Shown here piece after piece: positions 10,001-22,000 of a stretch of 64,000 bases of DNA. Both the position numbers and the translations under genes were made by a program. Where the stretch lies: the NCBI RefSeq assembly GCF_904063055.1, contig NZ_CAJFCN010000003.1:124001-188000 (forward strand), given 5' to 3'. This DNA is from Pseudomonas paracarnis (lineage in GTDB: Bacteria > Pseudomonadota > Gammaproteobacteria > Pseudomonadales > Pseudomonadaceae). The notes beneath the pieces were generated by a model that was not told the DNA's origin, did no database searches, and saw only the letters and a list, made by a program, of their open reading frames with translations. Positions within the stretch are counted from its first letter, which is position 1. Each line of letters starts with the position of its first letter.

Positions 10001-13000
10001 AACTCGCTCAACGGTCGTATTGCCGCTGAGCAGGTACAGATTAGTGCACAAGGCATCGATAACCGCGCGGGCGGTAGCCTGTACGCCAAACACCAACTGG
10101 GCGTCGATGTTGGCGGTCAGTTGAACAACGCCCAAGGCACGCTGCGCAGCGATGCTCGCCTGACCATCAATGCCGGTGGTTTAACCAACGATGACGCAAC
10201 GCTATCGAGTGCTGGCGAGCTGAAGATTGCAACGGGCAACCTGAGCAACCAAGGCGGAGAACTGCGCAGTGCCACTCAGTTGGGGATGACCGTTACTGCA
10301 CTGGACAACAGCCGTAACGGGCATGTCGCAAGCCAAGCCGATGTAAGCCTGGATATGCAAGGTGGTTACCTAAACAATAACGGTGGTTTGATCAACGCGC
10401 CGGGGCAATTGCTGCTCAAGCAACTGGGCAGCGTTGATAACCAGGGCGGTGAAATTTCCAGCGCCCACGCCTTTGAGCTGGCGGCAACCGCCTTGAACAC
10501 AGCGGACGGCAAGTTACTCAGCCAACAAGCCTTGACCCTGCGAATCGCCCAGGCACTGGATAACACCCGTGGCCTGATTTCCGCGGCAGCCTTGCAGGTC
10601 AGCAGCGCCAGCCTGGACAACCAGGGCGGCAAACTGAGTGCCGTTTCCGACCTGAACCTCGGCGTAGAAGGTGTGCTGGACAACCGCAACGGTGAATTGC
10701 TGGGTCAGCACTCGACAGTCGAAGTGGCTGCGCTGAACAACAGTCAAGGGCGCATCCAGGGCGATAACCGCTTGACCTTGACCAGCCACGGCGCGGTCAA
10801 CAATGACAAAGGCACGCTAGCTGCCGGTCAGATGCTGACGGTCAATGCTGCCAGCCTGGACAACCAGTCCAAGGGCCGTCTGACCAGCAAGGGTGACGCG
10901 CACCTGGTGGTGGGGAGTGTGGATAACCGCGGCGGCAGCATCACCTCGGTCGGGCAGTTGCAGGTCACGGGCGATCAGTTGGATAACCGTCAGGCGGGGT
11001 TGCTCAATTCGGGTAAAGCCATGAACCTGTCCATCGGCAAGCTGGACAACCGAGGGGGTGAAGTTTCCAGCGTTACCGAACTGACGATGATGGGCCGTGA
11101 GCTGGACAACAGCAATGCCGGTCGCGTACTGGCCAATAGTACGCTCCAGCTGACGCTCGACAGGCTGAACAACCAGCTCAAGGGCCTGATTTCTGCGCAG
11201 CAGGATGTCAACCTCAAGGCAACCAGCCTGGATAACAGCGCCCAAGGCAGTGTCTACGCCAAACGCAACCTGGACGTGACCCTGGCCGGGCAGGCTGACA
11301 ACAGCCAAGGCGTCATGCGCAGCGACGCCGCCTTGCAACTGCGCAGCGCCAGCTTTGGCAACAACGGCGGGCGTATCAGCAGCGGCGGGGCGTTACTGTT
11401 GAGCGCCGCCAATGCCCTCGCCAATCAGAACGGCGAGGTGCTCAGCGCTGATACGGCGACGGTGAATGCAGGCAGTGTCGACAACAGCCACGGGCGCATT
11501 GTGGCTGACGGTGCACTGCAACTGACCACAGGCGTATTGCTTAACCAACATCAAGGCCGTGTCACCAGCGCTGATCGCCTCAACCTGACAGCGACCGACG
11601 TAGACAACCGCTTCGAGGGCCGTATCGCCAGTGGCCAGGCGCTCAACGCCAGCCTCAGCAGCCTTGACCAGCGCGGAGCCGGTGAGTTTTACAGCAACAG
11701 CGAACTGACCCTGGACATGAACCAGGGGCACTTGAATAACGCCGATGGCTTTATCAACGCGCCAGGGCAGTTGTTGCTCAAAAACCTCAAAAGCGTCGAC
11801 AACCGTAACGGTGAAATTTCCAGCGCCAAGGCCTTTGCCTTGCGTGCCGACACCCTGGACAACAGCGGCGGCAACTTACTCAGCGACCAAGGCTTGACCC
11901 TCAAAATCGAACAGGCGTTGCTTAACGTCAAAGGGCTGATTTCAGCCGCTGGTGTCGAGCTGGGTGCCTCGCGCCTGGACAACCGTGAAGGCAAGGTCAG
12001 CAGCGCTCTGGATGCGCGCCTGGTGGTCAATGAGGACCTGCTTAACGACCAGGGCGAAATCGTCAGCGCAGGCCACACGCAGCTGAAGGCGGCCAGTTTG
12101 GATAACACTGCCGGGCAGGTGCTCGGTGATGTCAGCCTGGATGTGAAGGTCAAGGGCGCGCTGAATAATCAGGCCGGCACGCTCGGGGCCGGCACCTCGT
12201 TGAACGTGCAGGCCGCCAGTCTGGATAACCGCCAGGCCGGGAAACTGGGCAGCGACGGCCAACTCAAGGCCACGATTGATGGGTTACTGGACAATCAGGC
12301 CAAAGGGCAAGTGTTGGCCAAAGGCGCGATGGAACTGCGTGCCGGTCGTCTGGATAACCGCGAAGGGCGGCTGACCGGGCAGGACCTGTTGACGCTGCAC
12401 AGCGCCAACGTCGACAACCGTGGTGGTGTGATCCTTGCCCAGAAGGACCTTCAGCTCAATGTGGGTGAGTTGGACAATCAGCAAGGTTCGCTCAGCAGCA
12501 AAGCGGCCCTGAGCTTCTCCGGACAACAATTGCGTAATCAGAAGGGGCTGGTGAGTGCAGCAGGGCCCCTGCGACTGACTGCCGATAATGTGCAAAACGC
12601 GGCTGGCCGAATCGCCAGCCAGGCGGATCTACAGGCAACTATCGGTGTACTGGCCCAACAGGGCGGTGAACTGGTTGCCCAGGACGAGCTGAGCTTGAGC
12701 GGGGCCTCCCTGGACAATCGCGATGGCGGCCTGGTAGGCGCCACAAAAGCGCTGAAACTGACGGTCGACGCCATTGATAACCGTGCGGGCGAGATTTCCA
12801 GCCAGAGCAGCATCGACTTCAAGGCGCAGCACCTGGATAACAGCGCGGGCAAACTGATCGCCGGTACCGCATTGGAACTGGCCGTGGCCCATGTGATCAA
12901 CCAGGCCCAAGGGATGATTTTCGCCCGGGACAACCGCTTCAACGGCGCGCGCCTGGATAACGGCCAAGGCACTTTCGCGGGCCAGCAATCGCTGAGCATG

Positions 13001-16000
13001 TCGCTGGTCGCCATTCCCGGCACTGAACTGGATGGTCGGCTGGATAACCAGCTGGGCAAAATCAGCAGCGAAGGTACCCTGCAGGTGAGCAGCGCGACGC
13101 TCAACAACGACGCGGGTGCCGTCTCTTCGGCGGGTGCGCTCACACTTGCTGCCAGCGGTGCTATCACCAACCAGGGCGGCGTCATGGAGACCGATGCCGC
13201 CCTGACGCTCACCAGCGCGAGCCTGGACAACGGCCCCAAAGGCCTGCTCAACAGCCGTGGCGCGCTGACCCTGGCCACCGGCACGCTGAACAACACTGGC
13301 CGTATCACCAGCGCTGATCGCCTGGACCTGGCAGCCACCCAGGTGGCCAACAGCGGACGTATCGCCAGCAGTAAAAATCTTACCGCCGCGATCAACGGCC
13401 TGAATCAACAGGGCGGTGAACTGTTCAGCAACACCCAGCTCGACCTGGACCTGAACCACGGCCAACTGAGCAACGTGGGTGGCCTGATCAATAGTCCGCT
13501 GCTGATGTTGAAAAACCTGGCTGATATCAATAACCAGCGCGGCGAAATTTCCAGCCAGCAAGCCTTCGTGCTGGCGGCTCGCAACCTGGATAACGGCGGT
13601 GGCAAGCTGATCAGTAACCAGGGCCTGACCCTGCAGATTCAAGACGCTTTGGGCAACGCCAAAGGTGCGATCAGCGCAGCCGCCCTCAACGCCAACAGTG
13701 CTCGCTTGGACAACACTGATGGTTTGCTCAACAGTCGTGGCGTCATGGACGTCTCTGCCACCCAGGCGCTGGATAACCAGCGCGGAACGCTGATTGCCGA
13801 CGGCGCCATGCGGCTGTCTTCCGCTCGACTCGACAACCGTGACGGTGATGTATCGGGCAAAGCCTTGGTGACGGTTGATATCGATCAGGTCGATAACCGC
13901 GGCGGTCAACTCATCAGCACCACAGCCGTGGATGTGCGTGGTGCGGTCCTGGACAACCGCAAAGGCCTGGTTGGCGCCGATAAGGCGGTGAAACTGCTGG
14001 TCGATCGGGTCGACAACCGTGGTGGCGAACTATCGACCAACGCCGACCTGACCGTTACAGGGCACACCTTGGATAACAGCGATGCGGGTCGTGTGCTGGC
14101 CGGGCAATCCTTGAACCTTACGCTCACCCAGCTGCTTAATCGCAACCAAGGCCAGCTCAACACTCAGCGGCTGATGCTGAGCGCTCAGGACCTGGACAAC
14201 AGCAACGGCAAACTGCTCGCCCAGCAGCTTCTGCAACTTGAGCTGAAAGGGGAGCTGAATAACACTCAAGGCGTGCTCAACAGTGAAGGGCGCCTGAGCG
14301 TCGATGCGGCGAGCGTAGTCAACCGTCAGGGGCGGATTTCCAGCGCCGACGCGTTGGTGCTGGGTTCGCAGGGGGCTCTGGACAACGAGGGCGGTGAGCT
14401 CGTGACTGACAGCACGCTGCAACTGCGCAGCGCTAGCCTGGGGAACCAGAAGGGCGTGCTCAGTGGCAAAGGGGCGGTCAGTGTAACCACTGGCGCGCTG
14501 GATAACACTGGGGGCCGTCTCACCAGTGGCGACACCTTGGAGCTGAAGGCTGGGCTACTGAACAACAGCGCCGGCAACATCGGCAGTGCCCAGGCCCTGA
14601 CGGCCAGCGTCGATGGGCTTGATCAACAAGGTGGCAAGCTGTTCAGCAACGCGGGCCTGACCCTGGACCTGAACAATGGCCAGCTCAACAACCAGCAGGG
14701 CCTCATCAACGCGACCGGGCCGCTGGTGCTCAACCATCTCAATGGTGTGAACAACCAGGCCGGTGAAATCTCCAGTGGCCAGGCCTTCAATATCGTGGCG
14801 CGCAACCTGAATAACAGCGGTGGTCGCCTGCTCAGCAACCAGGGCCTGACACTGCGTATCGACCAGGTACTCACTAACATCAAGGGTTTGGTTGCAGGTG
14901 CAAGCCTGAGTGCGCAAGCGGCCGTGGTCGATAACAGCGGCGGTACGCTCACCAGCCGTGGTGGCCTTGAATTGACCAGCACTGGGCTGCTGAGCAACGG
15001 GCAACAAGGTTTGATCAACGCCGCGCAGGCATTGACAGTCAACGCGGGCAACTTCAATAACCAGGGCGGCAGCCTGCTGGGTACCAGCGCGCTGACGCTC
15101 AATGCGTTGGCCGTGGACAACAGCGCCAAAGGCCTGATCAACAGCCAGGGCAGCCTGGAACTCAATGCCCTGAGTTTAGACGCCAGTGACGCCGGCGAGG
15201 TATCGGCCAAGGGTGATATGGACCTCACGCTCACGTCCATGGCCTTGCGTGGCGGCAGGTTGATAGGTGAGCAGCGCCTGAGCGTCGACTTGGCAAACGG
15301 TGATCTGGATAACCGCAAGGGCCTGATCTTTGCCAAAGGCCCGTTGACCTTAAAACGCCTACGCGACCTGCAAAACCAGGGCGGCGAACTGTCCAGCCAA
15401 AATGCACTTAGCTTGACGGGGCGCAGCCTGGACAACAGCGCCGGCACGCTTATCAGCCAACAGTTACTCACGCTCAATGCAGGCGACGTGGTTAACCGCG
15501 GCGGCCTGATATCGGGTTGGCAGGGCCTCAACCTGATCGGCACTCACTTGAATAACCGTGACAAAGGCACGCTGTCCAGTCGCAACGGCGACCTTGACGT
15601 GCGCCTCAGTGGCAGCTTGCTCAACAGTGGCGAAGGGGCGTTGGCCAGCCAAGGGCAGTTGAGTGTCAGCGCCGCGAGCCTGGATAACAGCAACAAAGGT
15701 GTTATCTCCAGCGGCGCGCAGCAGACCTTGAACGTGATTGGCGCATTGAACAACACCCAAGGTGGGTTGATCGACAGCGGCTCGACGCTGGATCTGAGCG
15801 CGGCCGACCTCGACAACAGTGCCGGTAATATCACGGCCCTGCGCAACCTGAACTTCCTGGGTGGCAACTTGCTCAACACCGGTGGCTCGCTGATGGGTAA
15901 CGACCATCTGGTGCTCAACCTGCAAGGCAACCTTGGCAACGTCAACGGCAAGATCGCAGGCACTGGGTCGTTGGTACTCCAGCGCGCCATCGAGGTGGAT

Positions 16001-19000
16001 AACCGAGGCGGCCAACTGGCCAGCCAGGGACGCCTGTCATTGGCCATGGGCGGCCTGAACAACAGCCAAGGCGGCACCGTCGCGGCCAAAGGTCCGCTGG
16101 CCATCGATGCCAGCGCCATCGTTCAAAACAACGCTGACGGTTTGATCTACAGCCAGGACGGCGACCTGCGCATCAACGCCTTTGGCCTGACGAACGCGCA
16201 GGGCAAGTTGCAGGGGCAGAACGGCCTGCGTGTCGAGGTCAATGGCGATCTCGACAACCAAGGCGGCAATATCATCAGCCAGACCGGTGACGTGCACCTC
16301 AAGGCCGGGAACCTCGACAACCGTAGCGGTGTGCTCGCCAGTCTCAAGGGCGCCATTGAAGCCGGTGTGGTGGGAGTGCTTCGCAATGGCCATGACCTCA
16401 ATGGCAGCCCCAAGGGCGGCTTGATTCAAGGCCAGCGCCTTCTACTCAATGCCGGTCAATTCGATAATCAGGGCGGCTATCTCGGCGCGCAAACCAGCGA
16501 TGCATGGCTGACGGTTGCCACCCTCAATAACCAGCAGGGCGCGTTGTATGCCAAGGGCCTGATGCGCATCAATGGCAGCGCCCTGGAAAACAGCGCCGGC
16601 CAGATTGCCGGTGACCAGATCGCGCTTGGCCTCGATGGCCAACTGACCAACCACAACGGCCTGATCGAAAGCACCAACAACCTGACCGTGGCCGCCAACG
16701 CCATCGATAACCAGGGCGGCAAGTTGCGCGCCCTGGGACGCGCCGGCAAGACAGAGTTTCAGATCGGCAGCGTGTTCGACAACCGTAACGGCGCCGTGGA
16801 AACCGCCAACCAGGACCTGACCCTGGCGGCCGCCAGCTTCCAGAACAACGGCGGCCAATTGCTGCATGTGGGTGAGGGCACATTCGACATCTCGTTGCCC
16901 AACGTAACCGGCGCGGGCGGCACTGTTGTAACTCGTGGTGGCCTGACTCTGAACGCGGATACCTGGACCAACACCAGTGTCATTCAGGCAGGGCGATTGA
17001 ACGTCAACGTCAATCACTTTACCCAGACGGAAACCGGGCAGTTGCTGGCTTCGACGCACCTGGAAGGTAAGGGTGGCAGTTGGGTGAATAACGGGTTGAT
17101 TGCCAGTGATGGCACGCTCAGCCTGGGGCTAACGGGGACCTACGGCGGCAGTGGGCGTATCAGCAGCGTAGATACCCTGAACGTCGGCGCCGCTTCGTTA
17201 AACCTTGATGCTGCTTCAAGTATTACGGGGGGCCGGGGGGCTACCATCAGCGTCGCAGGCCAAATGACTAACTCGGGCCGTATCAGCGCCATGGGCAATT
17301 TGGCGATCAGTGCTGGAGCGCTGACTAACGCGGGCACTCTTGGCAGCAGTGAGGGCATGCTGATTGACACGCAGACCTTGCTCAACGAGCGCGGCGCGAT
17401 CATCAGCGGTGGTGACATGTCGCTGCTGGCCGAGAGTTTTACCAATAAAAACGCGGATGTTTACAGCCTGGGCAAACTCTTTGTCGCCCGGGATATACAG
17501 GGCAATTGGGCGGGCACCCTGACCAATATTTCGGCCAACCTGGAAAGCGCGGGCGATATGACGCTCCATGTGGGCGCGATAGAAAACAAAAAAGAATTCT
17601 TCAATGTTTCATCGACATTGGTTTCCGGCGCTATCGGGATGAGAGGCACGTCGGCACGGGCCGGGCACATGGTATTGATGGAAGAATATGAATCCAAGGT
17701 GGATGCGGAGTCGGTGTCCGCAAGCATCTCGTCCGGCAGGAACCTGGATGTTCAGGGACGTAGCCTGTTGAACTCTGCCTCGGTTATTTCGGCCACCGGC
17801 AATATCAGTGCTGCGCTGGAAAACTTCAGTAACGTTGGCGCCACATTAGGAAAGTATTCGGTTCTCAAGTCTTTCGACCTTCCTAACCTCAAGGAAGACA
17901 AGAATATCTCCCGTTTCTGGCGTTCGATCATGGATTACAACGCTGCGAATGATCCGTCCTATACGCTTCAAGGCTCCGGTTCGAGACGCGCGGGAACCCT
18001 GCATTTCTGGGATCAAAACTGGAACGAGTCGATGGTGACGCCCTACACAAGAATGGGGGGGACGGCTCAGCGACAAACCAACCTGACGTTTGGTTGGAAA
18101 ACGTACACGACCTTCAATGTCAATTTCCAAGCCCTGTTTCCTGCGCCAGCCTACAACGCGGGCACCAGGTCGGCATTACCGGCCACTCTGAGTGGAGTCA
18201 ATTTCTACGATCAGCGGATGATCTCCAAGCCCGGCAGTGCAGGCACTGCCCAAGCCATCGTTCAGGCTGGCGGTGCGGTTCAAATCAATGCCAGCAAGAA
18301 TCTGGTCAACAGTGTCATCCAAGAGGGCCAGCCGATATCGACAGGTTCCGGACGTGGGTTTGATGCCACTCGTCCAGTCAATAATGCTGTTGTTGCAATC
18401 GACTTGAATGCGCAGCTGCCACCGGACTTGGCCCAACAACAAGTCAACCCCTTGACGCTACGCGGGTTCACTTTACCCACCGGCACCCACGGTCTGTTCC
18501 GCCTCAGCAGCCGGGCGGGTGAGGATACCCAGGCCACGCAAGCCACCAGTGGCCCACAAAGCTGGACCATGGGCGGTGCGACACTCGGCCTGGCTCAACG
18601 CCAGGATGCACAGCCGGCGCTTGAAACGCGCACCTTCGATTTCAAAAGCGTCACTCAACAGGGCGCAGCTACTCGTCAGGTGGACTTCACTGCACGTCAG
18701 GTCAGTGGTGCCACCGCCACCACCAGAACGCTTAACGTTGCCGGGGCCGGCGATGTGGCCAACGGCAGTGGCTGGACGCCCAGCCAGATCACCCCAGGTG
18801 AAATCGCCCGGGGCGACGGTATCAACGCCCAAGATCCGTCTAGCGGTTCAACGCCAGTGGCTAAGGTCACAGGGCCGACGGATCAGCCAGACCTGGCGCT
18901 GACCCAAAGAGAGACCCACATTCAGGTCGCCACACCGGGCGAACCCGCTCGGCCGACGTTGAATATCCCTGGCGTGACGCCGGTTATGCCAGGCGTGCAG

Positions 19001-22000
19001 CCCGTAGTGAGCACACCCGTCGCACAAGGTGCGGGTAGCAGCCCCACTCAGACCGCAGACGTGATTGCGCAGCCGGTCAATGCGCTGGCGCAAACCACTC
19101 CGGTCGCCAGCCAGACCATCAACCGCGTGCAAGGCTTCACGCCTACCGCGCCAAAGTCGCAACCACATAAATACCTGATCGAAACCAACCCGGTGCTCAC
19201 GGACCTCAAGCAGTTCATGAGCTCCGACTACTTGCTCGCAGGGCTGGGTTACAACCCGGACGAAAGTGCCAAGCGCCTGGGCGACGGGCTCTATGAGCAA
19301 CGCTTGATCCAGCAGGCCGTGCAAGCGCGCACAGGGCAGCGTTTTATCGACGGCCAGAACACCGACGAAAAGCTGTTCAAGTACCTGATGGACAATGCGA
19401 TCCAGAGCAAGCAGCAACTGAACCTGGCAGTGGGCGTTACCTTGACCTCGCAACAGGTCGCGGCGCTGACCCATGACATCGTCTGGCTCGAACAGCACGA
19501 AGTGAACGGTGAAAAGGTGCTGGTGCCGGTGCTGTACATGGCCCAGGCCGACAATCGTCTTGCACCCAATGGCGCATTGATCGCAGGCAACGACCTTAAC
19601 CTGATCGCCGGCGAAAACCTGGAGAACGCCGGGACCCTGCGTGCCACCAACAACCTGTCCGCCAAAGCGGGCAATGACCTGATCAACAGCGGCTTGATCG
19701 AAGCCGGCAACCGCCTCGACCTGCTGGCGGGTAACAACATCGTCAACAAGTCCGGCGGCATCATCGCCGGACGCGATGTCACGCTGACGGCGATCAAGGG
19801 TGATGTGATCAACGACCGTGCAGTAACCCGTACCGGCAACGGTACCGCTGAGCGCCGCGACTATCTCGACAGTGCGTCACGCATCGAGGCAGCTAATGAC
19901 CTGACGATGAATGCAGGCCGTGACATCGCCAATACCGGTGGCGTGCTGCAAAGCGGGCGTGACACCACATTGGTCGCTGGCCGCGATGTGCACATCGATG
20001 CCGTTGAGCAACGCAATGGTTTGGATCTGGGCAGCCGCCTGCGCACCGAAACCGTGACGCAAAACGGCGCCAGTGTGGAGGCCGGCCGCGACCTCAAGGT
20101 ATCGGCAGGGCGAGACTTCAGCGCCATTGCCAGCCGTATCGACGCCAAGCGCGACTTGAGCATCACGACGACTGAGAACCTGAGTATTTCGTCGGCTGCC
20201 GACGAACAGCATTCCTCCAGCAAGTCCAAGAAGGTCACCCAGTCCAAGGACCACATCAGTCAGGTTTCCAGCGTGCTGACGGCCGGCGGCGACGTGTCGC
20301 TCAATGCCGGTAAAGACCTGGAATTCACCGCCAGCCGAATCGCCGGCGGCGGCAACGTGGCCCTCGATGCACAGCGCGATGTGAGCATCCTCTCGGCCCT
20401 GGACGAAGACGCTTCGTTCTACTCGAAAAAGAGCAAGGGCTCGTTCGGTCGTAGCAAAAGCCAGCAGCGGGAAAGTTACGACAGCACCAACGTGGCCTCG
20501 GTCGTCGAAGCCGGCAAAGACCTGACCATCAATGCCACCAAGAAGACTGATGGCGGGATGAGCATCGACGGCGGGCGTGACGTCACCGTGATCGGCAGCC
20601 AGTTGAAGGCGGGTGTCGACATGTTGCTGGGTGCCACCGGTGACATCGCGGTGCTGTCGGGTGTCGAGGAGCATGGCTCTTACAGCAAGAAGACCAAGTC
20701 TGGATTCCTGGGGCTGTCCAAAAGCGGCAAGAGCCAGTTGAAGACCACTGCCAGCCAAGTGGGCAGTGAGTTGGAGGCGGGCAATGATGTTGTGGTGGCG
20801 GCGGGTAATGATGTACGGGTGCGGGCCAGTGAGATAAGTGCAGAAAATGATGTCGAGTTGAGGTCTGGACTGGTCAAGGAAACGGGCGATATCAACCTCG
20901 TCTCTGCTAACGACACCGCCTATAGCCGTAGTGAAAAATACGAGAAGAAAACCGGCACGATCTCCGGTGGGTTTATTGCGATCTCCTCGGCCAAAAAAGC
21001 TGGTCAGGAAGCCCAAAGCAGCACCAGCGTGGGGAGCCAGGTGTCCGCGGATCGTGATGCGAACTTGCACGCCGAGCGAGATATTAACTTGGTGGGCAGT
21101 GGGGTCAGCGCCGGGCGTGATGTCAGTCTCAATGCGGGGCGCGATGTCAATGTACTTGCGGCCCAAAGCAGTACCAGTGAGCGCGATTGGCAAAAAAGCA
21201 AACAGACCGGTATTGGCGTATCGAGTGACGCCAATGGTGTGACCTTGTTTGTGGGCGCTGATAAAAGTGCAGAGAAAAATAGACTTGAGCAGCAAACAGC
21301 AGCCGCCAGCCAGATCAATGCAGGGCAAGATTTGGCGATCAATGCCAAGCGCGATATCAACCAGCGTGGGTCGGATATATCGGCTGCCAATGATGCTGAG
21401 CTGACGGCCGGGCGGGATATCAACATCGATGCGGCGCGTGAGCGTTTGCTGATGGAGCAGCAGCGGGAGACGGAGCGTAACGGGTTGAGTGTGGCTATCA
21501 ACCACAACTATGGCAACACCAAGGATGCGGTGAGCGGGGCCGGGAAGGGAGAGGACAACATCAGCAAGGGCTCCAGTACGCTGAAAGGTGTTGATGCAGT
21601 CGGCCAATTCCTTGCTGGTCCTACTGGGGACGTAAAATTCGGCAATAGCAAGCACAGCACCAGCACGCAGCTGATTGAAGAGACCAATCGCTCATCGACC
21701 CTGAAGGCCGGTAAAGATCTCAACTTGGTCGCCGGGAATGATGTGGCCATCAGCGGCGGCCAGTTGAATGCCAGCCGTGATATCAACATCAAAGGTCGGG
21801 ATGTTTCGCTTGATGTAGCGAAGGGCAGCATTAACCAAAATGACAGTGAGAGTCAGAGCTGGGGTGGCATCCATGGCGGTACCAGTGGTGGCATAAAGTT
21901 AGGCGTAGGTGGGAGCCATGGCGTTGCTAGTGAGAAGGGTAGTAACGGTACTTCTACCGTCACGACAGCTCAGGCCGGGCGCGATATTAACCTGAACGCG

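Noticed and set aside
19877..21655. A 592-codon minus-strand frame inside the effector gene
   Set aside because: Antisense of the repeat region; no motif or start signal.
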